64,000 nt of DNA. Source: Pseudomonas asplenii. GTDB lineage: Bacteria > Pseudomonadota > Gammaproteobacteria > Pseudomonadales > Pseudomonadaceae. Each line of letters starts with the position of its first letter. Within the stretch, counting starts at the first letter, position 1. Under the pieces are notes generated by a model. It made no database searches. It was not told the origin of the DNA and saw nothing but the letters and a program-made list of their open reading frames with translations. Positions 39,800 through 50,831 of this stretch are shown piece after piece. The stretch is from positions 992,001 through 1,056,000 of the forward strand of contig NZ_LT629777.1 of assembly GCF_900105475.1 (NCBI RefSeq), written 5' to 3'. A program made the position numbers and the translations under genes.

Positions 39800-41703
39800 C
39801 AGACCAGCACCTCGGCCAGGTCGCCCTTGGACTCCAGCCAGCTCTTGCGGTCGCCGGCGCGCTTTTTCGCCAGCAGCATGTCCATGATTTCCGCGGTCGC
39901 CTCGAAATCGTCCAGGGTCAACTGCACCAGGCGCCGGGTATTGGGGTCCATGGTGGTTTCACGCAGTTGCGGCGGGTTCATTTCACCCAGGCCCTTGAAT
40001 CGGGTGACCTGCGGCTTGCCGCGCTTCTTCTCGGCGACCAGGCGATCGAGAATGCCATCACGTTCGGCTTCATCGAGGGCGTAGAAAATCTCCTTGCCGA
40101 GGTCGATCCGGTACAGCGGCGGCATCGCCACATAGACGTGGCCGGCATCCACCAGCGGGCGGAAGTGCTGGACGAACAGCGCGCACAACAAGGTCGCAAT
40201 GTGCAGGCCGTCGGAGTCGGCGTCGGCGAGAATACAGATCTTGCCGTAGCGCAACTGACTCAGGTCCGCCGCACCCGGGTCGACGCCAATGGCCACGGCG
40301 ATGTTGTGCACCTCCTGGCTGGCGAGCACTTCGCCGCCATCGACTTCCCAGGTGTTGAGGATCTTCCCGCGCAGCGGCAGGATCGCCTGGAACTCCTTGT
40401 CCCGCGCCTGCTTGGCCGAACCGCCGGCGGAATCACCTTCGACCAGGAACAGCTCGGAGCGCATCGGGTCCTGCCCGGCACAATCGGCCAGCTTGCCCGG
40501 CAACGCCGGGCCTTGGGTGATGCGCTTGCGCTCGACTTTCTTGCTCGCCTTCAAGCGACGACCGGCGTTGCTGATCGCCAGCTCAGCCAGTTGCATGCCC
40601 AACTCGGGGTTGGCATTGAGCCACAGGCTGAAGGCGTCCTTGACCACCCCGGAAACGAACGCGGCCGCTTCGCGGGACGACAGGCGCTCCTTGGTCTGGC
40701 CGGAGAATTGCGGCTCCTGCATCTTCATCGACAGGACGAAGGCAATCCGCTCCCAGACGTCCTCCGGTGCCAACTTCACGCCACGTGGCAGCAGGCTGCG
40801 GAATTCGCAGAATTCGCGCATGGCATCGAGCAGCCCCTGGCGCAGACCGTTGACATGCGTACCGCCCTGGGCGGTCGGGATCAGGTTGACGTAGCTTTCC
40901 TGGATGCTGTCGCCACCTTCGGGCAGCCACAGCAAGGCCCAGTCGACCGCCTCCTTGTTACCGGCCAGGCTGCCGCAGAACGGTTCGTCCGGCAGGCGCT
41001 CGAATTCGCTGACCGAGTCCACCAGGTAGGAACGCAGGCCATCCTCGTAATGCCACTCGACCTTCTCGCCCGTGCCCTTGTCCTCGAAGCTGACCAACAG
41101 CCCCGGACACAGCACCGCCTTGGCCTTGAGCACATGCTTGAGGCGGCTGATGGAGAATTTCGGCGAGTCGAAATACTTCGGGTCCGGCGCGAAATACACG
41201 CTGGTACCGGTATTGCGCTTGCCGACGCTGCCGACCACCTCCAGCTCGGTGGCCTTGAAGCCGTCGGCGAAGGTCATCTGATATTCGTTGCCATCACGCT
41301 TGACCTTGACCCGCACCTGGGTCGACAAGGCGTTGACCACGGAGATCCCCACGCCATGCAGGCCGCCGGAGAACTGGTAGTTCTTGTTGGAGAACTTGCC
41401 GCCGGCGTGCAGCTTGGTCAGGATCAGTTCGACACCGGAGACGCCCTCTTCCGGGTGAATGTCCACCGGCATGCCGCGGCCGTCGTCGCTGACTTCCAGG
41501 GAGTGGTCGGCATGCAGGATGACCTGCACCGACTTCGCGTGGCCGGCCAGGGCCTCGTCGACACTGTTGTCGATGACTTCCTGGGCGAGGTGGTTCGGCC
41601 GACTGGTGTCGGTGTACATGCCCGGACGTTTACGCACCGGGTCGAGGCCCGAGAGGACTTCGATGGCGTCTGCGTTATAGGAGCTAGCGCTGGGAGTGGC
41701 CAT
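39799..41703 (-). CDS. parE: DNA topoisomerase IV subunit B
   Basis: A 634-residue GHKL ATPase partner of ParC. Bergerat fold motifs: EVIDNSVDEALAGHA, SDDGRGMPV and GGLHGVGISVVNAL. The TOPRIM domain holds LFLVEGDSAGGSAKQARD and ILADADSDGLHIATLL for Mg2+ binding. Full length, with a GDRKSWLESKGDLAEVLV end. First gene of the parE-esterase-protease-parC group; yqiA lies 39 bp upstream on the same strand. Confidence 0.97.
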   Translation of the reverse strand: MATPSASSYNADAIEVLSGLDPVRKRPGMYTDTSRPNHLAQEVIDNSVDEALAGHAKSVQVILHADHSLEVSDDGRGMPVDIHPEEGVSGVELILTKLHAGGKFSNKNYQFSGGLHGVGISVVNALSTQVRVKVKRDGNEYQMTFADGFKATELEVVGSVGKRNTGTSVYFAPDPKYFDSPKFSISRLKHVLKAKAVLCPGLLVSFEDKGTGEKVEWHYEDGLRSYLVDSVSEFERLPDEPFCGSLAGNKEAVDWALLWLPEGGDSIQESYVNLIPTAQGGTHVNGLRQGLLDAMREFCEFRSLLPRGVKLAPEDVWERIAFVLSMKMQEPQFSGQTKERLSSREAAAFVSGVVKDAFSLWLNANPELGMQLAELAISNAGRRLKASKKVERKRITQGPALPGKLADCAGQDPMRSELFLVEGDSAGGSAKQARDKEFQAILPLRGKILNTWEVDGGEVLASQEVHNIAVAIGVDPGAADLSQLRYGKICILADADSDGLHIATLLCALFVQHFRPLVDAGHVYVAMPPLYRIDLGKEIFYALDEAERDGILDRLVAEKKRGKPQVTRFKGLGEMNPPQLRETTMDPNTRRLVQLTLDDFEATAEIMDMLLAKKRAGDRKSWLESKGDLAEVLV

Positions 41704-41742
41704 GGGGTCTCGTCATCAGTCGTCTATGAATAGGGGTCATTC

Positions 41743-42351
41743 TCAAAGTGCAGAGAAATCGATCGTTTGATACTTATCGGCACCGATGCCGGCAAAACTG
41801 AGCAACGCTGGCAATTGTCGGGCAAAGCCCTGGAAACCATGGTCGCCGCCTGCCTGGATACGCAAGGCGCATGCCCGGTAATACTGCTGCGCGGCGCGAT
41901 AATCAAGGGTTTCGTCGGCCGTTTGCAACCATACCTGAAAACGTTGCGGATCCTGGGGCGGTGGTACTTCCAATGCGGCCAGGGCCGTCACGTGGTCAAG
42001 GGTCAGCTCCCAGGTTTCGCCGCTGTAGAGGTTCTGCTGCGGGCCGAGATGTCCGTCGAACATCCGGTGCGGGCTGACCGCCGGGTTGACCAGCAGGGCC
42101 TTCAGACCATGGCGCTCGGCCAAGTGAGTGGCATAGTAGCCGCCGAGCGAGCTGCCGACCAGCAGCGGACGACCGAGTTCGGCAATCGCGGCCTCAAGCT
42201 GGGCCATCGCCGGGTGCGGATGGTGGTGCAGAGCCGGGACCCGCAGTTGCCCGCTCAGCCCCAGGCCCGCCATTACCGCCATCAGTTGAGTGGCTTTCTT
42301 CGACTCGGGCGAGCTGTTGAAACCGTGGATATACAGGATCGAACCGGACAT
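41743..42351 (-). CDS. yqiA: YqiA-family esterase
   Basis: A 202-residue alpha/beta-hydrolase with the small-esterase signature: ILYIHGFNSSPESKKA at the N-terminus and nucleophile elbow LVGSSLGGYYATHL near 81-94. Asp and His (GGDHGFQGF) lie near the C-terminus. E. coli YqiA hydrolyses palmitoyl-CoA and nitrophenyl esters; its physiological role is unclear. The cpdA-yqiA-parE order is shared with enterobacteria. Confidence 0.92.
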   Translation of the reverse strand: MSGSILYIHGFNSSPESKKATQLMAVMAGLGLSGQLRVPALHHHPHPAMAQLEAAIAELGRPLLVGSSLGGYYATHLAERHGLKALLVNPAVSPHRMFDGHLGPQQNLYSGETWELTLDHVTALAALEVPPPQDPQRFQVWLQTADETLDYRAAQQYYRACALRIQAGGDHGFQGFARQLPALLSFAGIGADKYQTIDFSAL

Positions 42352-42536
42352 GTCATCGCTCTCCAGACGCTAGTGACCTGTACGGTTAATCCGAATACTC
42401 AACGTTGGGTACAGGGGTTGAGTAGGCGAATCAGCCACACAGGCCACCAGCTACCGCGCAGGCAAAGACACGCAGTTTAGCCTGAGTCCTGGACCATGAC
42501 TCATTCTGAGAGTTTTCTTACCGTGATTGGGGAAAT

Positions 42537-43355
42537 TCAGTAACCGGTGCCGCCATAGTCGACGCTGAACTCGAAGCCCTGCACCCGCGACACCCCCGTT
42601 TCAAGCCGACCATCCGGGTGCAGGCGCAGCCAGCGGTAGCCGGGGGCCTTGTCGTCGAGCTTGAAATCTTCGCTGCCCGGCGCGAACTGGATGCAGGTCG
42701 AAGGCGAGGCCAGCAGGCGCAGCCCCTGGTGCTGCTGGTCGAACTCCTGATGGATATGCCCCCAGAGCAGCGCCCGGACCTGCGGAAAGCGCTCCAGCAC
42801 GGCAAACAGCGCCTGTGGATTACGCAAGCCGATCGGCTCCATCCAGGCGCACTGGATGGACACCGGGTGGTGATGGAAACAGACCAGGTGATGACGGTCC
42901 GGCGCTTCGCTCAGGGCGCTGGCCAGCAACTGCAACTGCTCCTCCTGCAGATACCCCGGCACCGAGCCTGGCACCGCGGAGTCGAGCAGCGTCACGCGCC
43001 AGTTGCCGATATCCACCACCGGCTCCAGCAGATCGCTGTCAGCAGCCACCTCGGCCATTTCGCGCAACTCGTCATGATTGCCGGGAAACCAGCGGGCCGG
43101 CGCCGGAATGCACGCGCTCATCTGGCGAAAGCGCCGGTAGGACTCCAGCGTGCCGTCCTGGGACAGATCACCGCTGGCCAGCACCAGGTCGATATGCGGC
43201 TGTTCGGCCAGGACACAATCGATCACCCGTTGCAGGCTGTCGCAGGTATTCATGCCCAGCAGCGTACCGTCCGCTTCGGCAAATAGATGGCTATCGGACA
43301 GTTGGACCAGCAGCACCGAATCCGTGGTGGTCGATTGAGTGGATACGCTCGACAA
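42537..43355 (-). CDS. cpdA: 3',5'-cyclic-AMP phosphodiesterase CpdA
   Basis: A 272-residue metallophosphoesterase that hydrolyses cAMP and so controls Vfr/CRP activity in Pseudomonas. All five metal-binding blocks are present: LVQLSDSHLF, ASGDLSQDG, WFPGNHDE, CFHHHPVS and LWGHIHQEF. The start is taken as TTG at 43355, because GGGGAG precedes it by about six bases and family similarity begins here. The frame is open to 43469 without similarity. Confidence 0.92.
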   Translation of the reverse strand: MSSVSTQSTTTDSVLLVQLSDSHLFAEADGTLLGMNTCDSLQRVIDCVLAEQPHIDLVLASGDLSQDGTLESYRRFRQMSACIPAPARWFPGNHDELREMAEVAADSDLLEPVVDIGNWRVTLLDSAVPGSVPGYLQEEQLQLLASALSEAPDRHHLVCFHHHPVSIQCAWMEPIGLRNPQALFAVLERFPQVRALLWGHIHQEFDQQHQGLRLLASPSTCIQFAPGSEDFKLDDKAPGYRWLRLHPDGRLETGVSRVQGFEFSVDYGGTGY

Positions 43356-43495
43356 GGCGCTCTCCCCGAAATGACTGGCGGTACAGTTTTCAACCAATTC
43401 GTTCAAAACCGCGTTGCGCGCAATTATGGTCAGGGAATTTGCAAAGAGGAAATGGCTGAAAACGGGCACAGTTCACATTTAGCCGGATACAAAAC

Positions 43496-43948
43496 CTAAC
43501 GTACCGCCTCGAATTCGTGACCGCAGGCCAGACAGTGGCTCAGCCACTCGCCGAGGAACACATTGAGCTGGGCTTTTTCATCCGGCTGGTGCATGGCCTC
43601 GTTCGGGTACGGGTAGATGCTGCGAAAACGCCGGGCATGCTCGGCGCTGATCACCTCGGCCATCCGTGCATCATGGTAGACCTGCACCTGCAACTCCGGC
43701 ACCGGCAGCCATGGCAGACTGTGCTCCTGGCGGACCAGCAAGGTGGTGGTGTAAGGACAGTCCTGCAGGACCTCCAGGGCCAGCACGCCGAGCATCTGCT
43801 CGCCCTGGGTCACCGCGATCCGACGGGCTCGCTGCTGGTCGCGCATCTCGGGCAACAATCGCATCAGACGGGCATAGTTCGCCTCACAAGCGGCCTGCAA
43901 CCCGACCAGATCGACCCGATAACGCTCGCGCAGCAGACTTACGACCAT
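43496..43948 (-). CDS. DUF1249 (YqiB-like) protein
   Basis: A 150-residue cytoplasmic protein with conserved segments YRVDLVGLQAACEANYARL, YTTTLLVRQEH and YHDARMAEVI. In enterobacteria its homologue YqiB also sits between nudF and cpdA. No catalytic residues are recognisable and its function is unknown. The ATG at 43948 lies inside the end of nudF (10-nt overlap), suggesting translational coupling. Confidence 0.88.
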   Translation of the reverse strand: MVVSLLRERYRVDLVGLQAACEANYARLMRLLPEMRDQQRARRIAVTQGEQMLGVLALEVLQDCPYTTTLLVRQEHSLPWLPVPELQVQVYHDARMAEVISAEHARRFRSIYPYPNEAMHQPDEKAQLNVFLGEWLSHCLACGHEFEAVR

Positions 43949-44556
43949 AAGCCCCTCACTTCGGCACGATTCAACGCCAGCCATTGCAAGGCGATGATCG
44001 ACGCCGCATTGATAATCCGTCCATCACGCACCGCCTGCAGGGCATCCTCGAACGCCCAGACCGTCGCGCGGATATCTTCGCTTTCCTCCACCAGCCCGTA
44101 CAGGCCACCGGCCCCCTCGGTCTGGCAACGTCCCAGATACAGGTGGACGAACTCGTTGCTGCCACCCGGCGACGGGAAGTACCGAGTGATCGGCCACAAC
44201 GCCTGCAGGTTCAGATCAGCTTCCTCCTGCGCCTCGCGATGAGCAACCTCTTCCGGCTGCTCATCCTTGTCGATCAGACCGGCGACCAGTTCGATCATCC
44301 AGGGGTTGTCGGTCTTGCCCATGGCGCCGACCCGAAACTGCTCCAGCAGGACCACTTCATCGCGCCGGGCATCGTAGGGCAGGACACACACCGCGTCATG
44401 ACGCACGAACAGTTCGCGATTGATCTCCTTGCCCATGCCACCGGCGAAAAGCTCATGGCGCAGGTGCAGACGATCGAGCCGGTAGAACCCCTTGAAGCAG
44501 TTCTCCCGTCGAATGATCTCGACGTTCGTCGGGCTGGATTTACGGGTATCTGTCAT
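43939..44556 (-). CDS. nudF: ADP-ribose pyrophosphatase NudF
   Basis: A 205-residue Nudix hydrolase that splits ADP-ribose into AMP and ribose-5-phosphate. The Nudix box is complete (GLIDKDEQPEEVAHREAQEE near 96-115). N-terminal sequence ENCFKGFYRLDRLHLRHELF is typical of the ADPRase dimer. First gene of the nudF-DUF1249-cpdA-yqiA-parE series. Confidence 0.94.
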   Translation of the reverse strand: MTDTRKSSPTNVEIIRRENCFKGFYRLDRLHLRHELFAGGMGKEINRELFVRHDAVCVLPYDARRDEVVLLEQFRVGAMGKTDNPWMIELVAGLIDKDEQPEEVAHREAQEEADLNLQALWPITRYFPSPGGSNEFVHLYLGRCQTEGAGGLYGLVEESEDIRATVWAFEDALQAVRDGRIINAASIIALQWLALNRAEVRGLWS

Positions 44557-44763
44557 GCTGATCCTCTCTGCAATAGCGGCGGGGTTGCCCCCGACTTCGC
44601 GCCATCCTACGCGTCAACCACCACCGATGCAGCCCCTTTCCCATCGCCGGGATGGACGGCAGCCACCGAAACCTACTCTAATTAGCGTAGTGGCGAACCG
44701 ACTACGCCGCTGACAGTCAAAGCTCGATCTCCCTGGCCTACCTTTCGCAAACGAAGGACGTAC

Positions 44764-45504
44764 ATGTCGTTTTTAAAAATCACCTCGCTGACCTGCATCG
44801 CCCTGACCCTGGGCGCTTGCCAGAGCCTGTTCCAACCGGCCACACAGAAGCCGCTGGAGTTCAAGCGCGATGCCTGGGAACAGGTCAAGCCAGGCTGCAA
44901 CGACCCCGACTGCCCACTGGTGAACATTGACACGGTGCACGCGCCGAGCGAGCCGCAACTGGACGCCCTGATCGAACGCAGCCTGCTGCAAATGACCCGG
45001 ACCTCGCCCGATACGCCGTTGCCGGCCTCGCTCAAGGCCTACCAGGATCAGTTCCTCGCCACCTCCGCCAGCCGCCAGGGCAGCTATCTGCAAGCCAAGG
45101 TACTCGAGCAGCATGACGGCTTGGTGATCATCGAGCTGATCAGCTACCTGGATCAAGGCGGCCCCCAGGGCATGCCAGGGCGCGGCTTCATCAACTGGTC
45201 GCGCCAGGACCACAAGGCCCTGAGCCTGCAGGACATGCTGCTGCCGGGCCAGGAGGAGGCTTTCTGGAAACGGGTCAAGGTCGCCCACAACAGTTGGCAG
45301 ATCAGCAACCGCGCCGACCAGGACTTCATCCGTACCTGGCCTTTCCAGAAAACGCCGAACATTGCCCTGACCAGCGACGGCGTGCTGCTCAAGTACAATG
45401 TGCTGACCATCGCCCCGTACGCCTTGGGCACGATCGAGCTGAAAGTCGACTACTCGCGCCTCAACGGCATCCTCAAGCCCGAGCTGTTTCCCGCGCGCAA
45501 GTGA
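44764..45504 (+). CDS. DUF3298-type lipoprotein
   Basis: A 246-residue protein with lipobox LTLGAC and the modified cysteine at position 19. Cysteines near 44 and 50 (CNDPDC) could form a disulfide. The C-terminal region (about 130-240, LKYNVLTIAPYALGTIELKV) fits the DUF3298/RsiV-like fold, which binds peptidoglycan-related ligands or lysozyme in some members. Its last 32 bp overlap the 3' end of the convergent cytX gene. Function here unknown. Confidence 0.8.
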   Translation: MSFLKITSLTCIALTLGACQSLFQPATQKPLEFKRDAWEQVKPGCNDPDCPLVNIDTVHAPSEPQLDALIERSLLQMTRTSPDTPLPASLKAYQDQFLATSASRQGSYLQAKVLEQHDGLVIIELISYLDQGGPQGMPGRGFINWSRQDHKALSLQDMLLPGQEEAFWKRVKVAHNSWQISNRADQDFIRTWPFQKTPNIALTSDGVLLKYNVLTIAPYALGTIELKVDYSRLNGILKPELFPARK

Positions 45505-46771
45505 ACACCTTGCCCAACAGCAGTTGCAGCAACCCTGCCAGCAGCAGCGACGGCAGGGTCGCACCGAGTTCCGGCTGTAAGTTGGCCAGCAGGTGATAGG
45601 TAGCAACGCCGCCCAGCCAGGCCAGCAGCGCCGACCAGCGCAAGGCTGACAAGGTCACCTGCGCACGACGCCGGCGCAGGATGAAATGGTCGACCAGCAC
45701 CACGCCGAACAGCGGCGCGAAGACCGAACCGATCAGCAGTAGAAAGTTCTGGTACTGCGCCAGGGGCGAGAAGCAGGCGATCAGGGTGCAAAGCACGCCG
45801 ATAGCGAGGGCCAACCGCTCGACTTTCAGCGGCAGCAGAATCCCGCTGGAGACCGCCGCCGAATGGATGTCGGCGAAGGCGTTTTCCGACTCGTCGAGCA
45901 GGATCAGCAGCAACGGGATCCCCAACCCGGCCCCCGCCAGGGCCAGCAGCAAGGCGTTGACCTCGCCACTCGGTGCAAAGGCCAGGGTATAGGCCACACC
46001 GAGGCTCATCAGCCACAGGTTGCCGATAAAGAAACCCAGTGCGGTGCCGCCGAACACGCTCTGCGCCCGCTTGCCGAATCGCGAGTAGTCGGCGATCAGC
46101 GGCAGCCAGGACAGCGGCATGGCAATCGCGATGTCGAAGCCCACCGCGAACGTCATCGAGCCATCGCCAGCCTTGTTCCAGAGTGCTGCCAGATCGGCCT
46201 TGGCGAACAGGTTCCAGGTCAACCACAAACACGCTGCCAGCAACAGCCAGATGCCCCACTTGCGCAGTATCTGGCGCACGAAGGTCAGCGGCCCGCTGAT
46301 CGCCAGCAAGGTCGCCAGTGCCCCGAACAACAGGGTCCAGAGCAGTGGATTGGCAAGCAGACTGCCCTCACCGAACGCCCGACTGCCGAGCAGGCTCGCA
46401 GCATCGCGCATGACGATGATTTCGAACGCGCCCCAGCCCACCAACTGCAGCAGATTGAGGATGGCCGGAAGGCTTGCGCCGTACTGGCCGAGGCTCAGCT
46501 TCAGCGCAGCCATGGCGGCGAGACCGGTGTCGCTGCCAATCACGCCGACCGCCGCCAGCAACAGCACGCCAACCGCCGTGCCGAGCAGGATTGCCAGCAA
46601 TGCGCCGGACAGCCCCAGGCCCGGCGCCAGCAGGGCGCCGGTCTGCAGCACCATCAGGCCGATACCGAGGGAGAACCACAGGGAAAACAGATCGCGCGCG
46701 CCGAACACCCGTTTGTCGAGCGGAACGGCGAGATCGGGAGAATAGGTGCCAGGAGTATTCAAGAGCGTCAT
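45473..46771 (-). CDS. cytX: Hydroxymethylpyrimidine transporter CytX (NCS1 family)
   Basis: A 432-residue permease with about 12 TM helices, which fits uptake of the thiamine pyrimidine HMP. Helical motifs include FSLGIGLMVLQTGALLAPGLG, VGWGAFEIIVMRDAA and SWLPLIADYSRFGKRA, typical of NCS1 transporters. It lies 99 bp downstream of thiC on the same strand. This context, and the TPP riboswitch that precedes thiC, support the thiamine role. Its last 32 bp overlap the opposite-strand lipoprotein gene. Confidence 0.85.
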   Translation of the reverse strand: MTLLNTPGTYSPDLAVPLDKRVFGARDLFSLWFSLGIGLMVLQTGALLAPGLGLSGALLAILLGTAVGVLLLAAVGVIGSDTGLAAMAALKLSLGQYGASLPAILNLLQLVGWGAFEIIVMRDAASLLGSRAFGEGSLLANPLLWTLLFGALATLLAISGPLTFVRQILRKWGIWLLLAACLWLTWNLFAKADLAALWNKAGDGSMTFAVGFDIAIAMPLSWLPLIADYSRFGKRAQSVFGGTALGFFIGNLWLMSLGVAYTLAFAPSGEVNALLLALAGAGLGIPLLLILLDESENAFADIHSAAVSSGILLPLKVERLALAIGVLCTLIACFSPLAQYQNFLLLIGSVFAPLFGVVLVDHFILRRRRAQVTLSALRWSALLAWLGGVATYHLLANLQPELGATLPSLLLAGLLQLLLGKVFTCARETARA

Positions 46772-46798
46772 CTCAGGAAAAGCAGGAATGTAAACGGA

Positions 46799-46839
46799 CC
46801 TGTGGCGAGCAGGCTCGTCGGGACGCCGCTCGCCACAGG
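46799..46839. repeat. REP-type inverted repeat between thiC and cytX
   Basis: Twelve-base arms CCTGTGGCGAGC (46799-46810) and GCTCGCCACAGG (46828-46839) are exact inverted complements. A second stem GGCTCC/GGAGCC (46845-46863) lies next to the thiC stop. Transcription into cytX must cross both hairpins, so they may attenuate or stabilise the thiC mRNA 3' end. Confidence 0.8.
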
Positions 46840-46870
46840 GGTTTGGCTCCGTTCCGTGGAGCCGGCAGGG

Positions 46871-49201
<2,331 letters not shown>

Positions 49202-50641
49202 ATGCTGCGCAAATTATCACTGGCCCTGGCCGTGTCTTGTGCGACCAACGGACTGGTCTGGGCAGCTGAAGCGCCCTTGTCGACCAAAACCGACCTGGTC
49301 AGCGTCTACCAGGAAGCCCTGGACAACAATGCCGATCTGGCCGCCGCCCGCGCCGATTACGACGCGCGCAAGGAAGTCGTGCCCCAGGCCCGCGCCGGGC
49401 TGCTGCCGAATCTTTCGGCCGGCGCCAGCAGCAACAACGTCCACACCTCGATCGACCGGCCTTCGGTCACCACGAGCCGCAGCGCCAACGTCTACCAGGC
49501 GACCCTGAGCCAGCCCATCTTCCGCGCCGACCGCTGGTTCCAGTTCCAGGCCGCCAAGGACGTCAACGAACAGGCGGCCCTGCAACTCTCGGCCACCGAA
49601 CAGAACCTGATCCTGCAAAGTGCCGAAAGCTACTTCGCGGTGCTGCGCGCCCAGGACACCCTGGCCTCGACCAAGGCCGAAGAAGCGGCGTTCAAACGCC
49701 AGCTCGACCAGTCCAACGAGCGCTTCGATGTCGGCCTCTCGGACAAGACCGACGTCCTGCAATCCCAGGCCAGCTACGACACCTCGCGGGCCAACCGCAT
49801 CGCCGCGCAGCGCCAGGTCGAGGACGCGTTCGAAGCGCTGATCACCCTGACCAACCGTCAGTACAACTCGATCCAGGGCATCGTCCACAGCCTGCCAGTA
49901 CTGGCCCCGACGCCCAATGACGCCAAGGCCTGGGTTGATACTGCCGCCCGGCAGAACCTGAACCTGCTGGCCAGCAACTATGCGGTCAGCGCCGCCGAGG
50001 AAACCCTCAAGCAGCGCAAGGCCGGCCATGCCCCGACCCTTGATGCCGTCGCCCAGTACCAGACCGGCGACAATGATGGTTTCGGCCTGACCAACCCCAA
50101 TAATCTGGGGCAGAACTATGGCGGCCCGGTGAAACAGACCACCGTCGGCCTGCAATTGAATATCCCGCTGTACAGCGGTGGCCTGACCAGCTCGCAGGTA
50201 CGCGAATCCTATTCGCGCCTGAGCCAGACCGAACAGCAGCGTGAGGCCCTGCGTCGACAGGTGGTGGAAAACACCCGCAACCTGCATCGTGCGGTGAACA
50301 CCGATGTCGAACAGGTCCAGGCCCGCAAGCAGTCGATCATCTCCAACCAGAGTGCGCTGGAGGCGACCGAGATCGGCTATCAGGTGGGCACGCGCAATAT
50401 CGTCGATGTGCTTGATGCCCAGCGCCAGCTGTACACCTCGGTGCGCGACTACAACAACACCCGCTACGACTACATTCTCGACAACCTGCGGCTGAAACAG
50501 GCGGCGGGGACCCTGAGCCCGGAAGACCTGAGCGCCCTGTCACGCTACTTGAAGGCCGACTACAACCCGGACAAGGACTTCCTGCCACCGGACCTGGCGA
50601 AGGCCGCAGCGGCCAACCTCAAGACGCCTTCGCAACGCTGA
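49202..50641 (+). CDS. tolC: TolC family outer-membrane channel protein
   Basis: A 479-residue trimeric export duct. A signal peptide (MLRKLSLALAVSCATNGLVWA) precedes two outer-membrane-factor repeats. Helical hairpins include ADLAAARADYDARKEVVPQA in the first half and NLLASNYAVSAAEETLKQRK in the second. It works with type I secretion or RND pumps; neither partner is in the window. ATG at 49202 with AAGGA upstream. Confidence 0.94.
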   Translation: MLRKLSLALAVSCATNGLVWAAEAPLSTKTDLVSVYQEALDNNADLAAARADYDARKEVVPQARAGLLPNLSAGASSNNVHTSIDRPSVTTSRSANVYQATLSQPIFRADRWFQFQAAKDVNEQAALQLSATEQNLILQSAESYFAVLRAQDTLASTKAEEAAFKRQLDQSNERFDVGLSDKTDVLQSQASYDTSRANRIAAQRQVEDAFEALITLTNRQYNSIQGIVHSLPVLAPTPNDAKAWVDTAARQNLNLLASNYAVSAAEETLKQRKAGHAPTLDAVAQYQTGDNDGFGLTNPNNLGQNYGGPVKQTTVGLQLNIPLYSGGLTSSQVRESYSRLSQTEQQREALRRQVVENTRNLHRAVNTDVEQVQARKQSIISNQSALEATEIGYQVGTRNIVDVLDAQRQLYTSVRDYNNTRYDYILDNLRLKQAAGTLSPEDLSALSRYLKADYNPDKDFLPPDLAKAAAANLKTPSQR

Positions 50642-50673
50642 TAGAGATTGCGACTGAGGCAGCACAGACTGGA

Positions 50674-50734
50674 GCCGGATGTATCCGCGAAGCTTTTCAG
50701 CGGCCTTGAGGGCCCTTTCGCGGATGAATCCGGC
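50674..50734. repeat. REP-type inverted repeat after tolC
   Basis: Arms GCCGGATGTATCCGCGAAG (50674-50692) and TTTCGCGGATGAATCCGGC (50716-50734) are inverted complements apart from a few positions. An inner dyad GGCC/GGCC is present near 50702-50714. The arm sequence differs from the other REPs in the window. It lies between the convergent tolC and waaA. Confidence 0.8.
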
Positions 50735-50831
50735 GCCCACAGGGGGCGGCACCGCTCACAGAACTGGTGAGCTGATCTGCCCCCTCATCGGCCCAGAATC
50801 AAAGACCGTTGGCTCCCAAAGCAAAGAGCCG

